In this document: positions 11,881 through 25,257 of the stretch, piece by piece
Layout of the letters: each line of letters begins with the position of its first letter
Numbering within the stretch: position 1 is the first letter of the stretch
Source: Nissolia schottii
Lineage: Eukaryota > Streptophyta > Magnoliopsida > Fabales > Fabaceae
DNA: 64,000 nucleotides
NCBI GenBank assembly: GCA_003254905.1
Contig: QANU01068405.1
Location: 58,843-122,842 of the forward strand
Direction of reading: 5' to 3'
Notes under the pieces: generated by a model
What the model was told of the DNA's origin: nothing
Database searches by the model: none
Seen by the model: only the letters and a program-made list of their open reading frames with translations
Translations under genes and position numbers: made by a program

Positions 11881-13043
11881 GATGAGAGGTGAGTCATCAT
11901 TTAGTGAGTGACAGATCCCAAGAAAACATCGGACATTTCAAAACATGACAGACATATACAATACATATATATAGTATCAAGCATAAACCATTATAAGGTT
12001 ATAATACATAGTTCATAAAACATTTAGAACATAAATAAATTTGGGAGTTCTTTAGATAAACGAATCTTGAGCAATACAATCTGGCTATAATGCTAATGCG
12101 GTTTTGTCGGGCATCCCTAATCTTTATAATTCATGACTTCGGGCATCATGGTCATGCCAATTGCCCAAGCTTCACGGTCTTGTCCCAATTATTCTACATG
12201 CCTGAAACCTAAGCTACATGACGATCACAAAAGGTATACCAAAGTCAATGTGGGTTATTGCTGACGTACAGTTCTATCCTAGATCTACTCCCATGAAATC
12301 GATTTCAACATAGATATAACTGATAATTGAATTAACTGATAACTGACATAATCATTCACATGCAACATGACAATGTAATGCATAAAGAACATGTTGTCCC
12401 ATGTAGTTCTAAAATGGTTTTCATGAGTTTCTAAATAAGTTCGCAAATGGTTTTCGTAAATAATTTCATAAAATAATAAGTCATTGCTCCTAGGGTTCAT
12501 AAACAAAGCATAGTTTCTAAAATAAATACATGGCCTGAAAATAGGTCATGAGAAAAGTCACTCACCTGGGGTCACACACCTTACATTGCTATCGATGAAC
12601 TCTGAGGGAATCATAACATTGCTACTAAGTGGCATAGGAAATCAAAAGGAAAAACATAATAAATGACATAACTAGAGGCAAAACAGAGCAACTAGGCACT
12701 GATCACCAACGCTATAACACCCTGACAATGTTGCGATACTTAATGCCACGAGAAACTATGCTGGCACCAGCGCCATTGCTCCCTTAGAGTACAATTGTGT
12801 TGGTAGGCCAACGCCATCGCACCGTAGAAGCATCATTGTACTGGCTTTGTCGCCAGTAACCCCTGAAACAATAATAGAAATAAAAAGGAGGCACTAACGT
12901 ACTAACCACTTATGACAAACACTTGAACGACTTTATTTGAGTTCCCACACTCCCCAAAGATGAAACTTTAAACTTCACAAGAGTCCACATAAGGAGGGAT
13001 TCTCACTTGCTCTTATGAAAATAATAAAAATAATTATTTTTAA
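11881..13043. other. Repetitive noncoding DNA interrupted by the 13044-17770 solo LTR
   Basis: No reading frame of interest. Phrases such as CCAGCGCCATTGC (about 12765) and AACGCCATCGCACC resemble those at 17880-17975, just beyond the solo LTR. The two pieces are probably halves of one older repeat, which the CACTA element later cut again at 18091. Its ends were not found. Confidence 0.45.
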
Positions 13044-16000
13044 TGTAACGCCCTAACTAGTTGTTTACGCGTACGTCGCAAACAATGCTCACTAGGTTGT
13101 TATTTGCTTTGGTGGGGATAATACTTAGTCCCATTTATACTTTTTTTAAAATATTGCTACCCAAAATATGGACCAAATTTAAATTTTCTTTATACGTCAC
13201 ATAGAGTAATTTAGGAGCCTTGGTATGTTAGAGCGTGCATTGCGAGCGGAAACATAGCATGCTTAACGATAAATAAAGATATCATTAGTACTTGCCAAGA
13301 TAACAAACAACGGTCCTTCATACGTTTATAAACAATATATAAATAATATTATAAGTATCAAATACAAGTATCACATAGAAGTACAAATACACCTAGATCA
13401 TCTACTAGCTAATCGCCTGATCTTCACCTGTCCTCCCTTGGGAGGGTTCTTCCTCCTGTAGCACCTCTCCTCGTCCCACGTGTTGCCAGCCCCACCATGA
13501 CGTCCTCTCTATCCCCATCGTGTTCACCTGGAACCATAAAGGAGTGAGGGATGAGAACACTGGGTTCTCAGTGGGTTACCTCTGGTCTCACTACTCGTAT
13601 TACACTCAATTATGATTTCGCCGCTCAGGGGGTCTCTAAGTGTCACCGTTATACTATCACCCTACTGATTTTAAGATCATACTAAGCCTGAGCAGCTTTA
13701 TCTAAGTTACTAGGTGACTGGGGAACCTATTCTTCATTACTAAGTCATCTATTTTCTATCTTCCTAAGTTGCACATACTCACATATTTCACATAATCACA
13801 TAATCAGCTTCAGTGCGCGTCCACTTATAACCGTGCCCATTTTAATTATAAGCTTTTTCGCACCTCCACTTATGTACAGCTATATCACTTAGAGCACATA
13901 CTTCAAGCTCAACCCCCCCCGTAACGGTGGCCTACCGCGACAGGCTTTCTTGTTGTCTCAGTATCGTGAGGACTGGGCAGCGCTTAACCATCAGTAGCTC
14001 ATGATAAGAGAGTCCATCCTTATGCTAGGGATGGCGAGGGGACCCTACCCCGTCCTTATGCTAGGGACAAGGCATGCCCAGGGTTCAGCTTGCCTTTCCT
14101 GCCGGCTATTACGCACATCTAGGAAAAGATTCCTTTTTCCTTCCTTTCCTTTTTCCTTTTTGGGACTTAGTGACGTCATGCCCGATACCTTTCCTTTTCC
14201 TTTCCTTTCTTTTCCTTTTTCCTTTCCTTTCCTTTCTTTTCTTTTTCCATGACACATAATCATATAGCACATTCATCAATACAGTTCATCAATACAGCTC
14301 ATTTCATTCACAGTTCATTTGCCTTAAACATAAGTCCTTCATTCATAACATTTATCATTCCAGTTACAGTTCATATGCATTAAATATAAAGCCTTAGTTC
14401 ATAATCTTTATCATACCTGAGAAAGCCTTGAACATAAATTCTTAATTCCTGATTTTTAACATACTTAATAAAATCAGTAGATTCATGGATAATTGCTAGC
14501 AGTATAAAAATTGGATTTTTGTTCAGAAAATGACAAGTTTCGAAAAGGGGAGGGCTGTCTTTGTTCAGGCCGCTCAGCGCCTCGGATGTTCCGCTCAGCG
14601 GAAAACCTTGCCGCTCAGCGGTCCCTGACGAATTTCAGCCCCTAATTCTTGCAATTTTCCATGTTCTACAAGGTTTCTCAAGAGCAATCTGTAGAGCATT
14701 TCTCTCATCATTTCTAGCCAATTTCTAACAGCCCTAAACATATTTTCAAGCTTCCAAAAAAAATTCATTTCCATAATCAAGTTCATCTTTTCCTAACCAT
14801 CTAGTCACAAAGCATATAGCATATCTGACACATAAAGCACATATTCACATAACTTCCATAATCATTCATCCAAGCAAATCAACCTAGCAAGAACCTAATC
14901 TATCCTAGCATACATATCACATGAATATCATCAAACATCCTAGATCACATAGACAGTGGTTAAGTCAGGTTTACCCACATAAGCAAAAATTGATGGAAGA
15001 CCCTACTACACCAAGATTGCTCCTTGCATGGTTTTGGAGGGCTCCAAAGCTTGCATAAAAGATCCTCCAAGGATGATGGTGGTGATGGCGGTTTTGATGA
15101 TGATTTTTGGTGCCAACTTTGCTTGGCTTGTTGATGAAGGTTGCTTGATGAGTTCTTAGCCACGGTTTTCTCTTGAGAAAATTTGAGAGAATGATGATGA
15201 TGAGGCTACGGTTTCTCCAAGAGGAAAATGAGAGAATTTTGTGAGTGAATGAGGTCGTATGGCCTTGTTCCTCAAGGGAAAGATGATGAAGCTTGAGAGA
15301 TGTGTGTGGATAGAGTTTTCATTGATCCTCTGAAGGGAAATAAAAGAAAGAGAGCTGAGTGTCTGCTTGAGAGAAAAAAAAGAAAGCTTATGGTTGCTTT
15401 AAGAAAGCAAAGAAGTGAAGCTAGGAAGAAAAGAAAGGAAACCGTAAAGCTAGCAAGGCAATGCTACGGTTGCTTGCTTAGTTTTTCTCTTGAATCTTCA
15501 AGCAATATAAGAAAAGCTGTGTATGTGTGAATTGTTTTCTTCAGCGCTAAATAGAAGGAGAAAAAGAAATTGGTTAAGAAATGAAAAAGGAACCGTAAGG
15601 CAAGGACAGAGGGAAGCCATGGTGACATCTTTTCTTTGCAATTGAAATTGAAATGATTTAAGTAAAGGAAGCTAGGAGAGCTTCGGTTGTGAGCATACAG
15701 ATTGCATAATTTTGGGACAATAAAGAAAAGGAAAATGAATTGAAATTGAAGACACATGGCCCTAGCCACTTGGCATTGAGCATGGCAATCTAATTGCCTT
15801 ATCCTTCATGATTGTGTTTGCCACAATCTGCATGTAATGCTTGGGTGGCAGCTTGCATGCTTCATTCATGTCAATCACCATTAATTTTGAGCTATTAGGG
15901 GCATGATTGCCTAATGCCTATGCTGGCCACGCGAGATTGCAGCTTGGCTTCCCAAATTTGAGTGTAAATCTCCTAAATGCTGTGATATAAAGTGTAATTG

Positions 16001-17296
16001 TGTGTGATCTTAGTGCCATACTTTTATAATTTTCTCTTAAGAAAACTAAGCATAATTTGTGCTGAATTTTCGGTTGAAAATAAGGTATAATTATCTCATA
16101 AATTTTTCATGTATGTGTGGCGACATGTGTTGCCATTCATGCGTGATGATTGAACGAGGGTCCTATAAAATTTAACTAGCGCAAGGACTCATCTAATAAT
16201 TTTTCTAATGAGAAAATCAATTAAGGATACTCTTGAGTTAACTTTTAAAAGTGTGCCTCAATGATACCTTTAGCACATGATTTAAATTCTGACGAGGAAT
16301 GATAATTAACTTTGGGGCTCGCGGGACTATGCGAAAAGCCCAAATTATTATCGGGGTGCTTCGCAACTATGGAAATGATCCTGACTTGAGTAAAAGATAC
16401 TTAACGTGTTGTCCTAAAAATTTATATTATATTGCAATATTCTAGTAATATTATTCATATTTTATATCCATTATTTTCTACAATATTTTATTATAATTTA
16501 TATTATACTTTTTCGTTTACAAGAGTTGTTTGTTTAATACTCATGCAATAAGATAATTTAGCTATTATATATTATTTATTTATTTTTTCATCAACTATTA
16601 ATCATATTTTCCACTATTATGTGCAATGGTCATATTTGTGTTGTTAGCTTGGATTCACATGTGTGTATATATATATATATATATAATGAAATGATGGCAC
16701 TAAGGAATCGGTTTTGCTGAGCATTATTTTGCTTACTTTTAGGGCAATAAAGAAAAGGAAAATTAGATGGAAATTATGGTCAAAGTTAGGTTGCTGAAGT
16801 GTGTTTTTCCAATACTTCGGAGAGCAAATTCTCAGAGGTAGTGGCCTTGGACAGTGCAAGGCAGCATTGTGGAAGACATGCCTAAGCTTGCTTGTCTAAT
16901 CCATGCAAGCAAAGCTGGCTTTGCTACAGCTAGCATCCCTAGCCTATTTTCATTTCAATTTCTCAATAGAATTGAAAAGAAAATGATGCATGCAGTGGTA
17001 ATTAATTGTTTCCAAAACTTCATTTCTTCCTTACATATCTCATCATACTACACACGTTATTGTATAATCACTACTTAAAATTTATTACATATACTCCGTA
17101 TATAACATACAATTCTATAAATTACACATTAAATATTATTATTTATCTATCCCCATCACTAACGCGATATTACATTAATATTATTATATACATTTAATCT
17201 TACCGTACTTTTTATACAATTTTCACCTTCTATTTTTTCTTATCACCTAGTATAATTTATTTCTATTTATCTATCCTAGTTATTTGTTTGTGTTGC

Positions 17297-17341
<45 letters not shown>

Positions 17342-17770
17342 CATTATTATTATTATCTTAAATTTTTTTTTTGTTATCTAATACTACCATTATCTTTGTT
17401 TTATAATTTGTCGAATTATCTTTAATTTACTTCTGTTATTATATCATGATCTCATTTTCTTGTGTTAATATATAATTAATGCAATTATGTCATTATTTTT
17501 ATTTATTCCCATAAGCCATATGCATCTCTTATATATTACTCTGTATATATAAGCTATTCTAATTTCGTCTATAATTATTATTATATTTAATCAGGTTACT
17601 ATACATTTTATGTATAGTTAATATGTAATTTGAAATATTTATAGTTTGTTATCACTTTTCGACATTATGCTAATATATAATAGTACTTCATTATATATTA
17701 TACATATTACATTACCACACATAATATTAATTACACGAAACTCCTCTTAAGGAAAAAGTGGGATGTTACA
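13044..17770 (-). mobile_element. Solo LTR, about 4.7 kb, same family as 3225-6250
   Basis: Minus-orientation ends TGTAACGCCC (plus-strand left) and GGGATGTTACA (right) are flanked by the perfect duplication TTTAA (13039-13043 and 17771-17775). There is no internal gag/pol or second LTR. Inside are T/C-rich (TTTCC)n DNA at about 14110-14250, a GAGCGG-type minisatellite core at 14570-14620 and a (TTA)n microsatellite at about 17297-17355. Frames such as 14001-14252 and 15300-15530 are low-complexity and not genes. Confidence 0.75.
17297..17355. repeat. (TTA)n microsatellite
   Basis: Near-perfect run of about 18 TTA/ATT units within the solo LTR. Confidence 0.9.
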
Positions 17771-17775
17771 TTTAA

Positions 17776-18090
17776 TGCATGCTAAGACTCATGAGGTAAG
17801 ACTCTATATATAGAGGGAGACTATCACCCACATCAACTGAATTAGGCAATGTAGGACTTCTCAAAGTTGGCACAAAGCGCCATTACGTTGAGCCAACACA
17901 ACTATGTTGTGCACCAGTGCCATTGCGTGGATAGGAGCAATTGCGCTGGTGTCGGTGTAGCCTAATGCCATTGCGTTGCTACAAGGATCCAAAAGTCAAC
18001 CATTTTGACTTTGAGGGTGATTACGGGTTACCTTAGATACTCTATCTTACACTTTAAGATCTCTAAATGTACTGGTCATTACAGATTTAA
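17776..18090. other. Short noncoding segment before the CACTA element
   Basis: Contains several GCCATTGCG-type phrases like those at 12700-12850, so it is likely the other half of that interrupted repeat. No gene is seen. Confidence 0.4.
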
Positions 18091-19020
18091 CACTACAACA
18101 AAAAAGCCTATTACCGTCAAAGAGTTACAGTCAGACGCGACCCGACGGTATTACCGTCGGACAAAATGGAATAACCGACGCTAACCGGTCGACGTACGAA
18201 AAAGGCGTGGAATTACCATGGGATAGACCTCCCGACGCAAAGACCGACGATAATGTTTGGATTTTTCGAAGGTTATAACCGACGGAAAGTACCACCAGTA
18301 GAAAAGTGGCACGTTCAACCATTACCGGCGGAACCAGACGACGCAATTTTGTCCTTAATTTACCGTCGGATCATTCCGCTGGTAATGTGCAAAGAATTCA
18401 CAGAGGCACTTTAGCGGCAGTTATAAACGACGGAAACGCTAACGGTACTATTGTAGCGTCGGTAAGGAGCGACGGTAAAGGCATCGAAATTTTCAAACGA
18501 CACGTCACTAATGCACATGGTTACCGTCGGCGGAAGCCGACGGTAAATGTGTATAGAATTCGTACAGGCGCTTTAGCGGCGGTTACAAACGACGGAAACT
18601 GTAACGATACTATTTTAGCGTCGGTACTGACCGACGGTAATGGCATCGATATTTTCAAATGACACGTCATCAATGCACATAGTTACCGTCGGCGGCCGCC
18701 GACGGTAAATGTGCATAGAATTCGTACAGGCCTTTTAGCGGCGGTTACAAACAACGGAAACTGTTACGGTACTATTTTAGCGTCGGTACTGACCGACGGT
18801 AATGGCATCGATATTTTCAAACGACACGTCATTAATGCACATAGTTACCGTCGGCGGCATGTGCATAGAATTCGTACAGGCGCTTTAGCGGTGGTTACAA
18901 ACGACGGAAACTGTAACGGTACTATTTTAGCGTCGGTACTGACCGACGGTAATGGCATCGATATTTTCAAACGACACGTCATTAATGCACAACTTTACCG
19001 TCGGCTTATGCCGACGGTAA
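18091..19020 (+). repeat. CACTA 5' subterminal repeat array
   Basis: Dozens of TTACCGTCGG and inverted CCGACGGTAA cores occur here. From about 18385 there are four tandem copies of a unit of about 150-167 bp (the phrase CGTACAGG recurs at 18561, 18723 and 18873, with a variant near 18397). Such clusters are the binding sites of the TnpA-type protein in En/Spm and bring the ends together. The unit translates without stops for long stretches, which creates spurious frames (18306-18662, 18711-19031). Confidence 0.85.
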
Positions 19021-19026
19021 AGTTCT

Positions 19027-19172
19027 TATAAATCCATCGCAGCCAGAACCTCTCCTCCCCACCGAGACCACATTTCTCCTCTCCTCTCTCATCCTCTCCC
19101 GCGCGCGCCGCACCATCCGCCGCACCGTCCGCCGCCGCCACCACCACCGTCCGCCACCGCCACCGTCTTCAT
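19027..19172 (+). promoter_or_regulatory. CACTA promoter and 5' untranslated exon
   Basis: TATAAA at 19027-19032 is followed by a C/T-rich, GC-rich leader with CCGCC repeats, ending at a GT donor (GTATGT at 19173). The paired acceptor is TTTGTGCAG ending at 27661, seven bases before the first-gene ATG at 27669. The implied 5'UTR intron is about 8.5 kb and includes the virus. Splicing is inferred from the consensus sites. Confidence 0.55.
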
Positions 19173-19174
19173 GT

Positions 19175-19666
19175 ATGTATAACTGTGTATATATATATGT
19201 GTGTGTTGTATGTATGCTATATATATAGATATTTATAATATGTATATAGGTAGTGTATATATGTTATATATATATGTATGTATATATGTGTGTTGTATGT
19301 ATGCTGTATATATATATATATATATATTTTTAATATGTTGTATTATATATGTTATATATATATCGGTAGTGTATGTTATATTTATATATGTATATATATA
19401 TATGTGTGTGTGTTGTATGTATGCTATATATATATATATGTATAATATGTTATAGTATATATGTTATATATATATATAGGTAGTGCATGTTATATTTATA
19501 ATATGTTATAGTATATATGTTATATATATATATATAGGCAGTGTATGTTATATTTATATATGTATATATGTGTGTTGTATGTATGCTATATATATATATA
19601 TATTTATAATATGTTATATTATATATGTTATATATATATTGGTAGTGTATGTTATATTTATATATG
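19175..19666. repeat. TA-rich minisatellite, left of the virus
   Basis: An imperfect unit of roughly 80-120 bp built of (TA)n, TGTGTGTTGTATGTATGCTA and GTTATAGTATATATG phrases is repeated about five times. The same unit continues at 27231-27535, so the virus split one array. Confidence 0.85.
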
Positions 19667-19879
19667 TCTTGGTAAAGATCAATAGCTGTTAGGTTATTGC
19701 TCTTCTAAAGTTTAGTTGTTCAAATTTCTTAGTATCTCTTAACCCTTTTGTCCATTTTTCTGGGGAGGTGTAGTAGTGAGAGCTACTCATATGTTGGTCA
19801 GCCTGAATAGAGGTGGTCCCGGCAGTGTGGTAAGTCCGTTGGTCAGCCTTTGGTGGTCCCGTAGCATACCCATAGTAAA
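19667..19879 (+). other. Viral 5' leader remnant upstream of the movement protein
   Basis: About 210 bp between the TA array and the first viral ATG. The phrase TTGGTCAGCCT...GGTGGTCCCG occurs twice (about 19793-19830 and 19839-19862). A complete tRNA-Met primer site (TGGTATCAGAGC) is not present. The first bases (TTGGTAAAGATC, 19669-19680) share only its TGGTA start. Confidence 0.45.
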
Positions 19880-20908
19880 ATGGCCCAAAGACTAAAGAGT
19901 ATAGTGAGAAGCTTGAGTGATTTAAACCTAGGAAGAAGTAATAAAATGATAGTTACAGATCCGAGCCAGCCCTCTAGCTCTAACCAGGCAGAAGCCAGTT
20001 CATCAAATGTAAAAAGACAAGAATTAAAAATTGCAGAACTAGAACAGTCCTTGCAAAACTGGTCACTACCTAAAGTAAAATCTCAAGAAATTTATAAAAA
20101 TAGATCAATATTTTCTGTTGCTAATGAAGAAATTCATATGATAGAACAGAATTACCCAGGCATTGGGGCAAACCAAGTTATAGATCTCCTAAGCCAGGAG
20201 GATCTAGATCAACATATAGCCAAAGGATTTAACTTTATTCACTTAGGGTTAATCCAAGTAGCCATCAAGCCTAATTATAGGAGAGGAGTTAGCCTACCTA
20301 TAGTCACTCTCTTATGAGATCACAGGCTTGTACAATTTAAAGATCAATTGTTAGCAATTATGGAAAGTAACCTCCATGAAGGGCTAGCCTTCTTTAATTG
20401 CTATCCTAATTTTTCAATGAATCTTAATAATGAACATACAGCTTCATCTCAAAAGTTACATATTCAAATTCCTCCGGGAAAAGTAAAACCTGATAGAGGA
20501 ACTTTTAACATAATTTTTAGAGTCTATTATAAAGTTACAAAAATAGATTATGGTTATAGGGCTTTACGGTCCTCCAGCCGTAATGAATCAATTGTAATAG
20601 AAGCTAACTTAACAAAATCAAAAATACAAACTCCCAAGAGACTGTCTCATCAAGAAGCACTTCTTCATATGCCCGAAGAATGGACATTCGAAGATGCTAT
20701 TGAAGAACCAGAAATCTATAATACTCAGGTACGAGATATTATAGAAGAAGATTCGACAGTCCGATTAAGGATGAATCGGTCTTCATCGGTAAGAATTGGC
20801 TCTCCAAGTGTCCATTCTAGGATGGAATCAGCAAGGTATTCTGTAGATAATTCAGAAATATCTGGGCTGAAAAATCCCACTCCTAGTAGAGCACAACCAA
20901 TTTACTAG
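19880..20908 (+). pseudogene. Viral movement protein region (N-terminal part of the polyprotein)
   Basis: One frame from ATG 19880 is broken by TGA at 20315-20317 and ends at TAG 20906-20908; the reading clearly continues in the same phase past both. The text GFNFIHLGLIQVAIKP followed by an RRG segment, then a second block ending near MPEEWTFEDA, matches the core of caulimovirid cell-to-cell movement proteins (30K superfamily), which open plasmodesmata. The N-terminal 60 or so residues are Ser-rich and variable. Functionally dead as it stands. Confidence 0.75.
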
Positions 20909-20950
20909 GACAACCCCGATTCTCCTCAGTACTCTCCTAACACTTCACAA

Positions 20951-22332
20951 ATGATCAATACTTTAACTAAAGAAAACTCTTTTCAAATTGATAAAGAATG
21001 GATTAGAGAAGACTTTACTGCTTCTTATAACAAATCCCGAGTAGATTGGTTTTTCCAAAACTACAGTAAAAAGGAACGAGATGAGATTAGAAGCATGTTC
21101 TACCAATACATGGAAGAACATGAAATCAATCTCTACTTTTTCCATTGGTTTGGTCAACACTTTTTAAAAGAAATAAATCCCTTAGAAAAAAGAAAGACCT
21201 CTTGGAAATTACTCAACGGTTCAACTACAGAATCAGAGTATCCTCCAGAGGAAGGAATAAAATTAACAAACTCAAGAGTAGAAGTGGAAGCAATACCGTT
21301 TAAAACTGTGCTTAGAGAAGATCAGCCTCTAAGTAAAGCAGATGTTAAGGGTATTCATCAACAATTAAATTATTCTAATACCATGTTAGGAGTTATGTCA
21401 AGACAACTAACAAGGTTAGAAAATAACGATGAACAACCTAGTAGTTCTAAAGAACCATTAGGAAGCTTGAAATCTAAAGCTACCCCTATGTACAAAATAG
21501 ATACCTTTACCAAAGATCAAATAAATCTATCTTCCAAAACGGATAAAAAGGTAGAAGAAATCTGTAAAACTTTAGAAAAATTAAAACTTAACCCTTCGAT
21601 TAATATGATTAACTCAGAAGTAAACAAGCTAACTTCCCAATGTTTCTCAACCACTAGAAACTATTATCCCCGGCCAACATATGCCGACGTACAATTTGAA
21701 GAACGGTCACAACACATCCAAGCCTCGTTCAGTGGACGAGAACTAATAGAATGGAATCTAGATGGTTTGGCAGAACAACAAATCCTAGATTTAACCGTCC
21801 AAATGTCTATGTGTGCCACCGCATGCATGGGACAAGGCAATAGTAACAAAGAAGCCGCCAAGGGACTGGTTAAAGGCTTCACAGGTCAATTAAAAGGATG
21901 GTGGGATAATCTACTTACCCAACCTGAAAGGGACTATATTCTAAACTCAGTCAAAATTGAGGGAGGAGAGCAGGACGCTGTTCCAACCCTCATTTATACA
22001 ATAATGAGAAATTTATTAGAGATCCTACCATGTTCAAAGATCGAGCAGCAAGTCAGCTGACAAATTTACATTGTCCAACAATGTCTGACTATCGCTGGTA
22101 TAAAGACACTTTCTTATCTAAGATAACTCTTAGAGAAGATGGATCAGCAGGATTTTGGAAAGAAAAGTTTGTTGCTGGGCTTCCAAAGCTGTTTGCTGAG
22201 AAAGTAAAATTAAACCTTCAAAAACACCAAAATGGAACTCTAAATTTTAACAATTTAACTTAAGGAGAAATCCATACTGTTATTGTAGAAAAGGGAATAC
22301 AGGTCTGTACTAACTTTAAATTACAGAATAAA
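20951..22332 (+). pseudogene. Viral capsid (virion protein) region
   Basis: Continues in the movement-protein frame from about 20951 to a frameshift near 22000-22030, then in the next frame to TAA 22261-22263, after which the same frame runs on into the zinc finger. It is mostly a Lys/Glu-rich region. The later part (GQLKGWWDNLL, then YRWYKDTFLSKI and FWKEKFVAGLPKLF) has the spacing of the conserved caulimovirid capsid core just ahead of the zinc knuckle. In the virus it packages the DNA genome. Confidence 0.68.
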
Positions 22333-25257
22333 ATGCGTAAAGAAGCTACCTTTAATAAAAAGGAACTTGGCACATTCTGCTACCAGTATGGTGTAGAACC
22401 CCTAAGGGCGCCAAGTGCTAACGTAAAAAGAAAGCAAAAGAAAATACAATCCCAAACAAGGAAACCCTTTAAAACCAAAGCTTATACAAAGCCTCAGGTA
22501 CAATCAACTCCTTACAAACCTTACAAGAAAAGGCCTCCGCCTAAATCTCAAAAGAAGAAAGGAAAAGATAATGCTCCTAAAAATGCCTGCTGGAAGTGCG
22601 GCAAAACAGGACATTATGCTAACAACTGTAAAACCCAACAAAGACTTAATGAATTAAAAATAGATGAAGAATTAAAACAAGGTTTAATCAATATCCTCTT
22701 AAATTCTGAGCCTGAATCTACAGATTCGAGTTCAGTATCTGATCTAAGCGATCATGAAGATCAATATGAGGTACACCAATTGGAAAACGGCACTTCGTCT
22801 TCAGAAGAAACTTCTGACGATGAACTCTGCTTAGGTCCGGGAATATGTCCTTGTACTGACTGCATGAAGAAGATAAATGTCTTAGATACAGAGCAAACCT
22901 CAACATTAATCTCAATAATAGATAAAATGGAAGATTCTCCTCTAAAAGATGAATTCATTCATCAATTAGGAGAATTAGTTAAAAAACAAGAACAACAGAA
23001 AATTGAAATTGTTCCTATAGATATGAACGATATAATAAATCGATTCAAAAAATCTAAGGAACCCATGTCGATAAAAGATCTACAAATTGAAATAAAAACA
23101 CTTAAAGAAGAAATTAAAGAATTAAAAGATAAAGTATTATCTCTAAACTTTAAGGTATTACAACTTGAAGGGAAAGAAATTCTTAGATCTCAAAAATCTG
23201 ACGAAGACTTGGGACAAGCTATTCTAGCTCATCACCAAGGATCCGGATCAGAAGAGACTAATCAATTTATCAATATGCTCAGCATTATCACTCAACACAA
23301 GTGGTATTGCAATATAACGTTAATTGTTCAAAATAAGAAATTTAATATCACTGCTCTTTTTGACTCTGAAGCTGATATTAATTGTATCTCAGAAGGACTA
23401 ATCCCTTCAAAATATTATGAGAAAACCACTGAGAATTTGGCCTGTACCAACGGGTCAAAATTAAAGATTAATTATAAACTCTCAAATGCACAAATTTGTA
23501 AAAATAAAATCTGTTATACAACCTCTTTTGTCTTGGTTAAGAACATGAGTCAAGAAATGATATTAGGAACACCGTTTCTAACGCTCCTTTATCCTTTCTA
23601 TGTCTCTAACCAAGGTATTATCTCTACTCCTTTGGGAAAGGAAGTAGTATTTGAATTTCTTGCTCCTCCACAAGGACGAGAATTAAATAATTTACAAGAA
23701 TTGTCAATAAAACAAATTAATCTTATCCAAAAGAAGCAAACCCATATTAATATGCTGAATAAAGAAATTCAATACCAACGAATTGATCAACAGTTACAAT
23801 CCCCTAAAATTATTCAATCTGTTAAAGATTTTCAGCAGAAAATTGAAAAAGAAATATGTGATCTCAATCCTACGGCTTTCTGGCATAGAAAGAAGTATGA
23901 GATCTCATTACCATACGTGAATGGCTTTGATGAGAAGAACATTCCCACCAAAGCTAGACCAATTCAAATGAATAAAGAATGCATTCAATACTGTAAAAAA
24001 GAACTTCAAGAGTACTTAGATAAAGGGTTAATACGTCCTTCTAAATCTCCTTGGAGTTGTGCAGGGTTCTATGTAATGAACGCCTCCGAGCAAGAGCGGG
24101 GTGCTCCCAGGCTTGTCATCAACTATAAACCCCTTAATAAAGTCTTAAAATGGATTAGGTATCCTTTGCCTAATAAGTCAGACTTAATCAAACGATTACA
24201 CAATGCTAACATATTCTCCAAATTCGACATGAAATCTGGTTATTACCAAATTTCAGTGAGGGAGGAGGATAAGTACAAGACAGCATTTGTAGTCCCCTTT
24301 GGTCATTATGAATGGAACGTAATGCCACAAGGATTAAAAAATGCACCAAGTGAATTTCAAAATATAATGAATGATATTTTTTATCCTTACATGGATTTCA
24401 CAATAGTCTACCTCGACGATGTCTTGGTATTCTCTAAAGGAATTAATCAACATATTCAATATTTGGATACTTTCATCCAAATCATTAAAGAAAATGGTTT
24501 AGTCGTGTCGGCTAAGAAAATTAAAATTTTTCAAACTAAAGTCCGATTCTTAGGTTTTGAGATTTACCAAGGAACGGTAACACCTATACAAAGATCCTTA
24601 GAATTTCCCACTAAGTTTCCTGATAAAATCACAGATAAAACTCAGTTACAAAGATTTTTAGGCTGTCTAAACTACATAGCGGACTTTATCCCTAATATCC
24701 GAGTTATCTGTGCACCATTGTACACAAGACTTAAACAGAACCCTCCACCATGGGATGACACCATGACTAGGGTAGGTCGCCAGGTAAAAGCTGTAGTAAA
24801 AACCCTTCCGTGTTTAGGAATACCAGACCCAGATGCTAAGTTGATAGTAGAAACAGATGCCTCTGAGGATGGGTACGGGGGAGTACTCAAACAAGTCCTT
24901 CCTTCTTCCAATACAGAACAAATTGTCAAGTATCATTCCGGTATTTGGCATTCTTCCCAAAAATCTTACTCAACTGTCAAAAAGGAAATTTTATCTATAG
25001 TATTATGTGTTTTAAAATTTCAAGATGATCTGTTTTCTAAACATTTTCTCATTAAAACTGATTGCAAAGCTGCTCCTTCAGTTTTACAAAAGGATGTAAA
25101 AAATCTAGTTTCAAAACATATTTTTGCCAGATGGCAATCCTTACTTTCCTGTTTTGACTTTGATATTATACATATTAAAGGAGATTCAAATTCCTTACCG
25201 GATTTTCTTACAAGAGAATTCTTACAGGGCTCTTATGAGCGAAGAAAAGAGAGGTAA
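22333..25257 (+). pseudogene. Viral zinc finger, aspartic protease, RT and RNase H
   Basis: A long uninterrupted stretch (974 codons) to the natural-looking stop at 25255-25257. In order: basic region; CCHC zinc knuckle CWKCGKTGHYANNC (22588-22629); acidic Ser/Glu linker and coiled-coil-like Lys/Glu region; retropepsin-like site at about 23362 reading DSEAD where the family has D-[ST]-G; reverse transcriptase with catalytic YLDD at 24409-24420; RNase H with ETDAS (Asp at 24856-24858), a Glu in KKEIL, and Asp in KTDCK and SLPDF. RT and RNase H residues are kept, but the protease Gly is Glu. The polyprotein is also broken upstream, so it is called a pseudogene. Confidence 0.88.

Noticed and set aside
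18091-19020. CRISPR-like array
   Set aside because: Repeats are short dyads in a CACTA transposon end in a plant genome; no spacer structure or cas genes.
18306-19031. Two plus-strand frames of 118 and 106 codons
   Set aside because: They are translations of the CACTA subterminal tandem repeat, have no start context or splice signals, and repeat the same peptide.
19201-19692. Tyr/Ile/Cys-rich frames across the TA array
   Set aside because: Products of (TA)n and TGTATG repeats; no protein family or signals.
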